Source of the DNA: Desulfosporosinus sp. HMP52
GTDB lineage: Bacteria > Bacillota > Desulfitobacteriia > Desulfitobacteriales > Desulfitobacteriaceae
Assembly: GCF_000765145.1 (NCBI RefSeq)
Contig: NZ_JMGA01000057.1
Coordinates: forward strand, 62,001-126,000
Reading direction: 5' to 3'
DNA: 64,000 nucleotides
The position numbers and the translations under genes are program-made. Positions 1 to 8,261 of this stretch are shown here, piece by piece (position 1 is the stretch's first letter; the number at the start of each line of letters is the position of its first letter). The notes beneath the pieces are model-generated. The model worked only from the letters and a program-made list of their open reading frames with translations, made no database searches and was not told where the DNA came from.

Positions 1-1978
1 TGTCTGGAAATGCAAGTAAATCTTTAGTCAAGCCCTGGTAAAAGTTATCCATTTCCATCCTTATGGCATTCCTGTTCTCAAAGCCAAATAAGAATAGAAC
101 AAATTCATCTCCGGAACGTCTCCCCAAAATACTAGATGTTCCTCCTATTTTAGAAAGATGTGATACCGCTCTATTAATATATGAGTCTCCCCATTGATGC
201 CCATAAGTGTCATTGATTTTCTTAAGATAATCAAGATCAAACATGATAAGTGCGGCTGTGTCCTGTGAGCCGGCACTTTCTATAAGGTTCTCAATACGGC
301 GTTGAACTGCCTTTCTATTGTAGATCATGGTCAGAGGATCATAATCCCGTTCCATTTTAATCTTATTTTTCTCCAAAATCTCTTGTGTCACATCGCTTAC
401 AACACCCATAGTGCTATTCTCGTTTTTTACCAATTTTACCTTGACGTATTTGATGGGTTCCGTGGATATTTGGTAAACATTCTCATCCTCTTTTTCCGGA
501 TGATTAAATTTCTGCCGGATATGAGCTATAAACTTCTCTTTGTTCTGAATAATCTCAGCCATGAGAGCACTGTCTATTTCAAGAATTACTGGCAATTGAT
601 CTGTCATAAATACATGGCTGGAATCACGTTTAATCTCAAAAACACCAATTGGAAAATCAGCCAGATCGATTATTTTTGACATCTTCACGGTAGACTCAAG
701 CAATTCATTATTGGCATTTTCCATTGCGCTGGACAAACCATCAATTTCGGTCAACCCCGTTGGATTAAGTTTAAGCGCTTTGTTGTTAGCACTTTCTTTC
801 ACCTGCTTAACGAGTTGAGTTATTGGTTTCGTGAATCGATAGCTGATGAAATACCCTCCAACTATTCCAATTGCGATGGATGCCAATAGGGACATTCCTA
901 GGATTTGTTGGATTTTACGGACATAATTAAGAAGATGATTTTCTGTCATTAGGCCTACTAAGTACCAAGACTCTTCCTCAAAGGGTGTATTAAATTTGTA
1001 AAGTCCTATTCGTTCCAGACAAGCGTATATCTTTTCTTCACTGTTGTGATTTTCTACACGATAAATATTTCGATTCTTATCTACTTCAGTCAAAGCGAAT
1101 GATTCATCTCCTCTGATCATCCGTTTTTGTAAGGCACCGACCATTAAAATCGGCTGAATTTTGTTAGCTCCTTCATTGCTGTATCCGATCAAATACCCCA
1201 TTGAATCCCTGGGCTGTAAGTCTATGGCGGGCAAAAATTGATTAAAGTAATTCACAGATATTTCTACACCTATGATACCTCGTAAGACGTTATCCCCATC
1301 AAAAAGCGGCATTGTGTAAGTTATTATAGGCAAATCATCAGGAAAAAGTTTAAAAGGCGGACTCCAATAGCCCAACAAGTTGGCATTAAAGGTTAGAGGA
1401 GCCTTAGAAAACGGCTTCTCAAAGAACTCACTGTTACTCTCATCAAATTTCATGTCATATTTCCAGGATTGATCCATTGGGATTTTTTGTTTTTTTGCCA
1501 AATCCGAAGGTCCAAGAATCAGGTATAAATCTTTACTTGAATAATCATTCCAAAGTGGATCATAGTCACGAATATACAGAGCCGGATACTTAGCCAATTC
1601 TTCTTCTTTTAAAATAATAAAGGCGCCTGTAGTCTGAGTCGTCCTCAGCATATTTATCAATTCGTCAATTGATTCATCGAAAAAGGCCTTACTCGATGAT
1701 GTATCAGAGAGATTTCTGGAAAACTTATTGATAAAGGGGGTCATATTAGTCCAGCGGTTTTTCATTTCCCTCTGTACGCTATCATTGCGATTGTGAACTT
1801 TATCATAAAAAGACTGATAAGCATTTTCTTGGGCCTGACTGAGAACCCCTCCTGCTATCAGGGTGCCTGTCAAAAGAATTGCTTGAATAACGATTAGTGC
1901 AATAACAAAACTGGTCATACGAAATAATATTGACTTTTTATCCATCCCAATTTTCTTCATTACAAGCTTTTCTTTCAT
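1..1978 (-). CDS. Cache-HAMP-GGDEF sensor, putative diguanylate cyclase (3' end outside window)
   Basis: An open frame of about 659 codons begins at ATG 1978 and runs off the left edge, so the C-terminus is missing. The N-terminus has one membrane segment (residues about 19-41), then a long extracytoplasmic region of Cache type, a second membrane segment near residues 350-370, a HAMP-like stretch, a PAS-like linker and a GGDEF domain. The domain shows FDLDYLKKINDTYGH and then the signature as RRSGDEF, that is SGDEF in place of GGDEF, still with the catalytic D-E-F. No RxxD inhibitory site is visible just before it. The role is synthesis of c-di-GMP in response to an extracellular ligand; activity with SGDEF is likely but unproven. 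The ATG overlaps the stop of the upstream binding-protein gene (ATGA), so the two are translationally coupled and probably act together. Confidence 0.85.
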   Translation of the reverse strand, partial: MKEKLVMKKIGMDKKSILFRMTSFVIALIVIQAILLTGTLIAGGVLSQAQENAYQSFYDKVHNRNDSVQREMKNRWTNMTPFINKFSRNLSDTSSSKAFFDESIDELINMLRTTQTTGAFIILKEEELAKYPALYIRDYDPLWNDYSSKDLYLILGPSDLAKKQKIPMDQSWKYDMKFDESNSEFFEKPFSKAPLTFNANLLGYWSPPFKLFPDDLPIITYTMPLFDGDNVLRGIIGVEISVNYFNQFLPAIDLQPRDSMGYLIGYSNEGANKIQPILMVGALQKRMIRGDESFALTEVDKNRNIYRVENHNSEEKIYACLERIGLYKFNTPFEEESWYLVGLMTENHLLNYVRKIQQILGMSLLASIAIGIVGGYFISYRFTKPITQLVKQVKESANNKALKLNPTGLTEIDGLSSAMENANNELLESTVKMSKIIDLADFPIGVFEIKRDSSHVFMTDQLPVILEIDSALMAEIIQNKEKFIAHIRQKFNHPEKEDENVYQISTEPIKYVKVKLVKNENSTMGVVSDVTQEILEKNKIKMERDYDPLTMIYNRKAVQRRIENLIESAGSQDTAALIMFDLDYLKKINDTYGHQWGDSYINRAVSHLSKIGGTSSILGRRSGDEFVLFLFGFENRNAIRMEMDNFYQGLTKDLLAFPD

Positions 1979-3405
1979 CACTCACCCAAAATCAAAGACC
2001 CTTCTTTTTTTATTTGCCCATACCATCTGTCAAATTGGGAATCTGAAACTAAAGAATCAATAACTTTTGTGCGGTCCTCTCCGTTTGCGACATCTCTATC
2101 CAACAATTCCAGATCTCTTGTAATTTTATTGGACAAATTACTTTCCAGCAGCAATCGCATCTCATAGCTTCCCTTAAAGGGTTTGTTGAAATACAAGGTG
2201 TGTGTTTTAAACATTTGGAGTGTCGAGTCTATCATCTTAGGGATAGCACTATTGCTTTGACCTATTTTGTTTTGTTCTTCAAGCAACAACTTACCATCTA
2301 ACGATTCATTCATAACCGGAAAGTACCCGGTGGAAACTGCAAATTCGATGTTCTGGGAAGGTTCAGTAAACCACTTCAGGAAGACCCCGGCAGCAAACTC
2401 ATGGGCCTTGTCACTCTTAGTCACACACATCCCAGCACCTTGCTGAAAAGCATAGGGCTTACCCTTGCCAAAATAAGGATAAGGCAATGTCATAGGTTCA
2501 ATGGTATAAACTTCATCCTGCTGCACCGTCACTTCTGCGGGAAAGTAACCGGATCCAGCCGTAGAACCTGTATAAGCCAGCACAGTGCCGGTTTTTGCGT
2601 CATCAGAGCTAAAACGACCGCTTTTTTCAAAATAACCTTTTATGTAAGGAATATAATAGTAATCCCAAATAGTCCTGGCCACGTCTTCAGTAAAATTCAG
2701 GCGAACTGAGTCATCTTCGAAGCTGTAGATTTCCCTTCCCAGCTGCATTCCTGATAAAAGCATATAATTAGCGCTGGAATCGATCCCCAAAAATGCCTTA
2801 CCTGTATGTTCCCTGTACAACTCGGAAATCTCAATTAAGCCTTCCCAGGTCTTCAACTTTTGGATATCTGCACCTGTTTCTTGAGAAAATTCGTCCCAAA
2901 ATGTCTTGTTGACATACAATATCTCAGAGGATTTGGCGATGGGGAGAATCTTCAAATGTTGTTCTTTTCCAAAGCGCCCCTCCTTCAAGAACTCTGCTCT
3001 ATAGCGTTCTAATTCCTCTTTAGAGAAAAGTTCCTCCAGGTTTGCCAGTTCTGTAACCATTTGGATTCGATAGGCATTGTCCGGATAGGCCATAAAAATA
3101 TCTGGTAACCGTTGGGAACCGATATTTTTATTGGCAGCGTCGTAAACTGCGTTGGCAAGTTGCTCTACATCGCCTAAACTTTGTGCATCCACGACGATCC
3201 CTCTTTTCACCCCTACTGTTTCGTTAAAATCTGCCACTAAGGCATCAAATTTATCTTTGATATGACCATTATAATAATGCCATACAATAACTGTAACCGG
3301 TTTCGAAGGATCTAATGGTTCTTTGTCATCCTCAATGAGATTACACCCGGGAAGGAGTAGTAACATTGCAGCTATTACGAATAGAATCAGCCCTTTTCCC
3401 CTCAT
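1978..3405 (-). CDS. Orphan ABC-type solute-binding lipoprotein
   Basis: A 475-residue lipoprotein with signal peptide and lipobox LLPGC (lipidated Cys21), followed by an extracellular solute-binding fold of the maltose/sugar group: IVWHYYNGH near the N-terminus, a central YTGSTAGSGYFP segment and a KWFTEPSQN region. The start is ATG 3405, preceded by GGGGG about six bases upstream. No permease or ATPase gene is adjacent. The stop overlaps the start of the Cache-GGDEF gene, which suggests that this protein delivers a ligand to that sensor rather than to a transporter. The ligand cannot be named from sequence. Family assignment is secure; the sensory role is inference. Confidence 0.85.
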   Translation of the reverse strand: MRGKGLILFVIAAMLLLLPGCNLIEDDKEPLDPSKPVTVIVWHYYNGHIKDKFDALVADFNETVGVKRGIVVDAQSLGDVEQLANAVYDAANKNIGSQRLPDIFMAYPDNAYRIQMVTELANLEELFSKEELERYRAEFLKEGRFGKEQHLKILPIAKSSEILYVNKTFWDEFSQETGADIQKLKTWEGLIEISELYREHTGKAFLGIDSSANYMLLSGMQLGREIYSFEDDSVRLNFTEDVARTIWDYYYIPYIKGYFEKSGRFSSDDAKTGTVLAYTGSTAGSGYFPAEVTVQQDEVYTIEPMTLPYPYFGKGKPYAFQQGAGMCVTKSDKAHEFAAGVFLKWFTEPSQNIEFAVSTGYFPVMNESLDGKLLLEEQNKIGQSNSAIPKMIDSTLQMFKTHTLYFNKPFKGSYEMRLLLESNLSNKITRDLELLDRDVANGEDRTKVIDSLVSDSQFDRWYGQIKKEGSLILGE

Positions 3406-3583
3406 ATGAAGCCCCCATTACATATATTTGCACATGTTTATTACTATATTGTACCATTCAATCCCCCTGCTTTCTACAAGATCATTCGTTTTATTCCAAT
3501 ATGTTTGGGACTAGGAATGTATAGTATCGGCATTATGTCAAATACTACCATGTGTATTCTGAGGAATTGGAAGGGAAATCTCC

Positions 3584-3979
3584 TTGAAGCTACACACTTT
3601 GTTATTACTAAGCATCCCGTCTTTCATATTATTTGTAGGAATTACCTTGATTTCGGCAAAACTTCCGTCTTCTATCCCGGAACAAGCTGTAGCGGGAAAG
3701 CTCATCTGGCAAAAAAACAACTGCGTGAGCTGTCACACTCTATTTGGACACGGTGGCTATGAAGCAGACGATTTAACTCACATTACTGATGCGGAGACTA
3801 CGGAATACCTTATCGACTTTCTTGTTGAGGCTCCTGTTATGCGCCCTCATAAATACGCCCGTCATCCGGCCTTGGATCAAATTGATGCCGAGAACTTAGT
3901 AAACTATCTGGAATTTCTTAACACTATACCCACTTTGGGATGGCCTCCTCAGCAAGAGCAAGTGGAGGATGACTCATGA
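3584..3979 (+). CDS. norC: Nitric oxide reductase small subunit, membrane-anchored cytochrome c (NorC-like)
   Basis: A 131-residue protein with one N-terminal membrane anchor (residues about 5-25) and a single haem-c site C47-V-S-C50-H51. Met86 in the APVMRPHKY segment is a plausible sixth haem ligand. Size and layout fit NorC, which passes electrons to NorB. The start is TTG 3584, chosen because GGAAGGGA lies eight bases upstream and the frame opens directly into the signal anchor. The stop overlaps norB (ATGA), so the two are translationally coupled. The first gene of a three-gene operon, divergent from the binding-protein gene at 3405. It could instead be a cytochrome c partner of another haem-copper enzyme, but the neighbour makes NorC most likely. 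Confidence 0.8.
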   Translation: MKLHTLLLLSIPSFILFVGITLISAKLPSSIPEQAVAGKLIWQKNNCVSCHTLFGHGGYEADDLTHITDAETTEYLIDFLVEAPVMRPHKYARHPALDQIDAENLVNYLEFLNTIPTLGWPPQQEQVEDDS

Positions 3980-5322
3980 ATCAATCCATCACCTCAAAGC
4001 AGCAATTTTTGGCCCAAATAATTAGTCGTAGGTATTGTTTATCCGCAGTATGCTTATTTGCCCTGCAAAGCGTTGTGGCCTTGATGGGAGCACTGGATTT
4101 AGTGATATCCGATTTACCTTCGCCTATCCCCTTTGAGTACGGAAGAGCAATCCATCTGGGGTTGGCAGATTTTTGGCCACTCATCGGTACCATGGGTATG
4201 GTTTACTTTTTCATGACGGCTGAGCTTAATCGTGAGATCCATTCTCCCAGGTTAGCCCGCTGGCAATACTGGGTAGTTATGTTATTTACTCTCTCTATCT
4301 TTGGAACCCTGGCCCTAAGACTAGGTAATGGACGGGAATTCCTCGAAGGAAAACCTATTTTTTACCTCGGCATATGTCTGGCACTAACTCTGGCCTCATA
4401 CAATCTCATCCGAACCTTATTAACGGATAGACAAAACATTACTCCGGCTGCTGCGACTATGACCGTGGGAATGATCTTTCTGTTGTTGCTGTTGCTGCCT
4501 AACACAATAACTTTCAACAACCCAATCGTAGATGAAGCTACCAAGTTTTGGGTTGTTCATTTATGGGAAGAAATGGCCTTTGAATTGACCTCAGTGGGTT
4601 TCATTGCCACTTTTTTCATTGTTTCCGGTCTGGCTAATCGTACCCAAATTGAAAAATGGCTTTACTTAGAAGCCTCTTTGGCAATAATCGGGGGATTATA
4701 TGGTACCGGACATCATTATTACTGGATCGGATTTCCTGCCATCTGGTTAATTCTGGGCTCGTTGGTAAGTCTGGTAGAAGTTATTCCCGTAGGGATGTTA
4801 GTACATATGACTTATAAAGGCTTAAAATCAAAAGAAATCCACAATCGGCGAGAAAAGCTTACATTGTGGTTGTTGCTTAGCAGCGTATTTTATCATGTAA
4901 CTGGTGCATCTCTTCTCGGCTTATTTCTCACCATACCTTGGGTTAATCTATATATGCACGGAACGTATTTTACTTCCGGTCATGCTCATCTAGCCTTATT
5001 TGGAAGCTTAGGATTTGTAGTCTTAGCAGGGTGTTATTATGTCCTGAGCCAAGGGAGTGAACCAACACTCCAAGAGTATAAGGGGGGAGTTCTGGCTGTG
5101 ATAATTCTCAATATTGGCCTGATAATTATGTCCTCAGCTCTTCTGGCTGCCGGCCTCAAAGAGACTTATCTATGGCGGATCTTGGGTATGGATTTTATGG
5201 ATGCCCATCTGCTCCTTAATCCCTATTTGATCCTACGGGTACTGGGTGGGACTATGTTTACATTGGGAGATCTTCTATTATCCTGGTACATTTTTAAGGC
5301 TTGGCGGGAGACAAACTTATAA
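3976..5322 (+). CDS. norB: Nitric oxide reductase large subunit (cNOR-type haem-copper oxidase family)
   Basis: A 448-residue protein with about 12 membrane helices. The metal ligands of NorB can be read directly. His60 and His338 fit low-spin haem b, and His336 fits haem b3. His195, His246 and His247 (in GTGHHYYWIG) fit the FeB site, with Glu199 as the extra FeB ligand typical of NO reductases and Glu203 as the second conserved glutamate. The usual HLWVEGVWE segment reads HLWEEMAFE here, a divergent variant that keeps the key acidic residues. It reduces NO to N2O at the membrane, here probably for NO detoxification. It lacks the long N-terminal extension of quinol-type qNOR and pairs with the NorC-like gene just upstream. 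Confidence in the family is high; enzymatic activity is inferred. Confidence 0.88.
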   Translation: MNQSITSKQQFLAQIISRRYCLSAVCLFALQSVVALMGALDLVISDLPSPIPFEYGRAIHLGLADFWPLIGTMGMVYFFMTAELNREIHSPRLARWQYWVVMLFTLSIFGTLALRLGNGREFLEGKPIFYLGICLALTLASYNLIRTLLTDRQNITPAAATMTVGMIFLLLLLLPNTITFNNPIVDEATKFWVVHLWEEMAFELTSVGFIATFFIVSGLANRTQIEKWLYLEASLAIIGGLYGTGHHYYWIGFPAIWLILGSLVSLVEVIPVGMLVHMTYKGLKSKEIHNRREKLTLWLLLSSVFYHVTGASLLGLFLTIPWVNLYMHGTYFTSGHAHLALFGSLGFVVLAGCYYVLSQGSEPTLQEYKGGVLAVIILNIGLIIMSSALLAAGLKETYLWRILGMDFMDAHLLLNPYLILRVLGGTMFTLGDLLLSWYIFKAWRETNL

Positions 5323-5365
5323 GTAGTGAAGGCAAACAATACAACGTCAGTTGCGAGGTTAAAAA

Positions 5366-6769
5366 ATGCAGATTACCATAACAAGTTCATTCTGGTTGTT
5401 GCTGTTAATCCTATTGATAGCTCTTCAATTACTTCTGGTAATTATCCTTATTACAAAGCCCTTTTTGCGCTATGTCATAGGGTTCCAGATCAAGGGTTTT
5501 TCTGACAGACTCCTTTCCGACAAATACACTCAAAATCTCATGGAATTGTGGCCAGCAGGAAAACGCATTTCAGTCTTAAATATTCTGGAAATAGGCTTTC
5601 GAGCTAAGAATGGAAAAATCATAACACGTCCTCTTGGTTCCCCTAAGCATTTTCCCGGCTTTGACAGTCTCATGTTTGCTCCACAAATTATGACAAGACT
5701 CTCTTTACCTGAAGGTACTCAGATAGACATGCAGGTAACCATTGGTCCAAAAGCTTATAAGCCTATGACTCTTGATATCCCTATAATAATTGGGGCTATG
5801 GCTTATGGCATAGCACTTAGTGAAGAAGCCAAAAGAGCTTTAGCTAGAGCTGCTAAAACTCTAAAGACTTCCACCTGCTCTGGGGAAGGTCCCTTTTTGC
5901 CAGAGGAGCGAATGGAAGCAGGAAAATTCACATTGCAAATTTCCCGCTGGGCTTGGGGGGCTCGGACTCAGGAACAAATTGACTCTGCCGATATGTTGGA
6001 GGTTCAAATGGGGCAAGGCGCTGATATGGGGGCAGTCACTATAGCTGCTGTTGAGTTTCAAGGTCGGGCTCAAGAACTCTCGGGCTTAGCACCTGATGAA
6101 ATGGCTATTGCCTTTCCTGCACCCCCCGGTGTTCAAAAACAAAGAGATTGGCCTAATTTCATGAAAAATCTACGTGAAAAGGCTAACGGTATTCCTATTG
6201 CCTTAAAACTTATGGCAACCGGACACCTTGAGGATGATTTGGCCGCAGCAATTAAATTAAAGTTTGATGCAGTCATTATTGATGGTGCACAAGGTGGCTC
6301 CCACGCCACTACCCCTATCAAACAAGATGATTTTGGCATACCCAGTCTCTTTGCTTTAGTTCGAGCTGTACGTTTTTTGGAGAAAGAACGAGCTCGAGAC
6401 CGAATAAGCTTAATTATTGCCGGAGGATTCTTTACTCCCGGAGAGTGTCTAAAAGCTATTGCTCTAGGTGCGGATGCAATCTACATGGCTACTGTTCCTC
6501 TCCTTGCCTTGACTCATAGCCAGGTCAGTAAAGTAATACCCTGGGAGCCCCCTACCACATTGGTGTTTTATGACTCCCCCGCTAAGAGTAAACTTGACAT
6601 TGAACAGGCATCGACAAGTGTCGTTAACGTTATAACCTCTATGGTTTTGGAAATGGAAGAAGGCATGCGTGCTCTTGGAAAGGCGTCCTTAAAGGAGCTC
6701 AATGCTGATGACCTGGTTGCCTTGGATTCTTTGAGTGCTGAAGTAACCGGAGTGAAGAGAATATACTAG
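5366..6769 (+). CDS. FMN-binding glutamate synthase-like protein, membrane anchored (YerD type)
   Basis: A 467-residue protein with one or two N-terminal hydrophobic helices (residues about 8-40) followed by a TIM-barrel FMN domain of the glutamate synthase large-subunit family. Diagnostic stretches are the AQGGSHATTPIKQDDFG segment and a C-terminal GGFFTPGECLKAIALGADA phosphate-binding loop. It lacks the amidotransferase half of true GOGAT, as in the stand-alone YerD/GltB-like group, whose reaction is not established. The start is ATG 5366 with GAGG eight bases upstream. It lies 43 bases after norB and before a strong terminator, so it is the third gene of the nor operon. A link to NO reduction, for example as a redox partner or nitrogen-handling enzyme, is inferred only from context. 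Confidence 0.75.
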   Translation: MQITITSSFWLLLLILLIALQLLLVIILITKPFLRYVIGFQIKGFSDRLLSDKYTQNLMELWPAGKRISVLNILEIGFRAKNGKIITRPLGSPKHFPGFDSLMFAPQIMTRLSLPEGTQIDMQVTIGPKAYKPMTLDIPIIIGAMAYGIALSEEAKRALARAAKTLKTSTCSGEGPFLPEERMEAGKFTLQISRWAWGARTQEQIDSADMLEVQMGQGADMGAVTIAAVEFQGRAQELSGLAPDEMAIAFPAPPGVQKQRDWPNFMKNLREKANGIPIALKLMATGHLEDDLAAAIKLKFDAVIIDGAQGGSHATTPIKQDDFGIPSLFALVRAVRFLEKERARDRISLIIAGGFFTPGECLKAIALGADAIYMATVPLLALTHSQVSKVIPWEPPTTLVFYDSPAKSKLDIEQASTSVVNVITSMVLEMEEGMRALGKASLKELNADDLVALDSLSAEVTGVKRIY

Positions 6770-6803
6770 TAGGGTGCGTTATCATAACGCACCCTACATT
6801 TTT
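6769..6803 (+). terminator. Intrinsic terminator of the nor operon
   Basis: A perfect 12-bp inverted repeat (6769-6780 with 6786-6797) with a five-base loop, starting at the last base of the stop codon and followed by a T-rich tail. It closes the norC-norB-glutamate-synthase-like operon. The minus strand lacks a T-run, so it is mainly a plus-strand terminator. Confidence 0.85.
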
Positions 6804-6840
6804 AACTAGTAAATTTTATGGTTAAAACCTAAGTCGCCAA

Positions 6841-8154
6841 TCACGTTAAGGGTACAATGGCATTAGATTTATAGACTTCAATAAAACTCTCTACCAGGAC
6901 AGGGTCAAACTGGGTACCAGAACATCTTTCCAATTCTTCTATTGCCTGTTCCATTGTTCTTGGTTGCGATCTATAAGTTCGTGGGGAAGTAATCGCGTCA
7001 ACAGTATCTGCAACACTTACGATTCTGGCTAAAAATGGAATAGAATCTCCCTTTAAGCCTTCTGGATAACCTCTACCATCAAAATGCTCATGATGATATT
7101 TTATAATTGGTAAAATTCCACGGGCAAATTTTAACTTAGAACATATTTCCGCACCACGCCCGGGATGAGATTTCATAACAGACCATTCATCTTCTGTTAG
7201 GGCAGAAGGCTTATTTAAAATAGCATCGGGAATACCTATTTTACCAATGTCATGTAAGATTGCTGCCCTCCATAGATTAACCTTTTCCTTATCACTTAAT
7301 CCTAGGTTCTCTGCAAGCGCCATAGCAAACTCCGCGACTCTTTCCGAATGTCCATGTGTATTGGTATCCTTAGACTCAAGGGTCAGAGTAAGTGTGAAGA
7401 TGATATTTTGCGACTCATCTAAGGCTAACAGGGATTCATTCAAATTCTTATTGGCATTTGAAAGTTCTTGATTCGTTTTCTCAAGCTTTATGTTCTGTTG
7501 TTCAATCGTCTTTCCACTTATAAAATCCTTAACCTTTGCAGAATAGAGAATTCTTGAAAGAAAAACAGCCAGTATTAGTAAAACTGTAATGTTAATATAG
7601 TGACCTCTTAGTACATCCGGATCAGCTTGCGCGTATGTTATTCCGATGATAAAAATTACATAAGAAATTAAATACATAATTATGTTGAACAAAGGCTTTT
7701 GATAATTGACAATAGCAAAAAAAAGAGAGCTTAGAACAAATACTGTTATTTGTCCATTCATATACTGGTCTGCTATTGAAGACATAATTGTTCCAATTAA
7801 AGTAAGATAACTAAAAGAGGTAACAAAAAACCGCTTCTCCCCATATTTATCCAAAGGAGACTGAAGTCGGGCAAAAAATGAATAAATTATTACTAAAAGT
7901 GTTTCTATGGTTAGGAAAAGATGACTGAAAAACAATAACCTGTAACCAGGCACACCTTCCCAAAGTCCTTTATTATAATTGAGATAATCTGTGAAAATTA
8001 GAACTAAAAAAACAAAAAGCAGTAAATTACTTAAGTGCTTTGAACGATTATAATTAATATTAATGAGTTCTCTATCGAATTCCGTTTTCTGACCTTCATT
8101 CATGCTATTCTTTAGAAAACCCAAATTAATTATAGTTCTTAACATATTCTCCAT
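6841..8154 (-). CDS. Membrane HD-GYP protein, putative c-di-GMP phosphodiesterase
   Basis: A 437-residue protein. The N-terminal half (residues about 40-215) is a block of about six membrane helices containing DYLN..KGLW, NGQITVF and DPDVLRGHYIN. A short coiled coil (about 215-245) leads to an HD-GYP domain with HDIGKIGIPD (near residue 300) and HHEHFDGRGYPEG (near residue 353), keeping the metal-binding His/Asp residues and the GYP motif. The expected activity is hydrolysis of c-di-GMP, opposing the GGDEF protein at the left edge. The membrane block is clearly homologous to that of the histidine kinase at 29145-30524. The start is ATG 8154 or, with a better-spaced AAAAGGA, ATG 8145. It lies 107 bases downstream of the NRPS gene with no visible terminator between, so read-through is possible. 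Confidence 0.87.
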   Translation of the reverse strand: MENMLRTIINLGFLKNSMNEGQKTEFDRELININYNRSKHLSNLLLFVFLVLIFTDYLNYNKGLWEGVPGYRLLFFSHLFLTIETLLVIIYSFFARLQSPLDKYGEKRFFVTSFSYLTLIGTIMSSIADQYMNGQITVFVLSSLFFAIVNYQKPLFNIIMYLISYVIFIIGITYAQADPDVLRGHYINITVLLILAVFLSRILYSAKVKDFISGKTIEQQNIKLEKTNQELSNANKNLNESLLALDESQNIIFTLTLTLESKDTNTHGHSERVAEFAMALAENLGLSDKEKVNLWRAAILHDIGKIGIPDAILNKPSALTEDEWSVMKSHPGRGAEICSKLKFARGILPIIKYHHEHFDGRGYPEGLKGDSIPFLARIVSVADTVDAITSPRTYRSQPRTMEQAIEELERCSGTQFDPVLVESFIEVYKSNAIVPLT

Positions 8155-8261
8155 CCTTTTCCAAAATCGACATTTTGCGCTATAATGTTACACAATACTC
8201 TATGTAATTCTAGGCCATTGTTATAATTCCTTCTTTTCTTTGCAAAATGTTTACAACTGCT

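Noticed and set aside
302-679. Plus-strand frame of 125 codons inside the GGDEF gene
   Set aside because: It is antisense to a clear GGDEF/PAS coding region; composition reflects the opposite strand.
3406-3762. Plus-strand frame of 118 codons before norC
   Set aside because: It overlaps the start of norC in another frame, has no good ribosome site, and its product shows no recognisable pattern; norC is the real gene.
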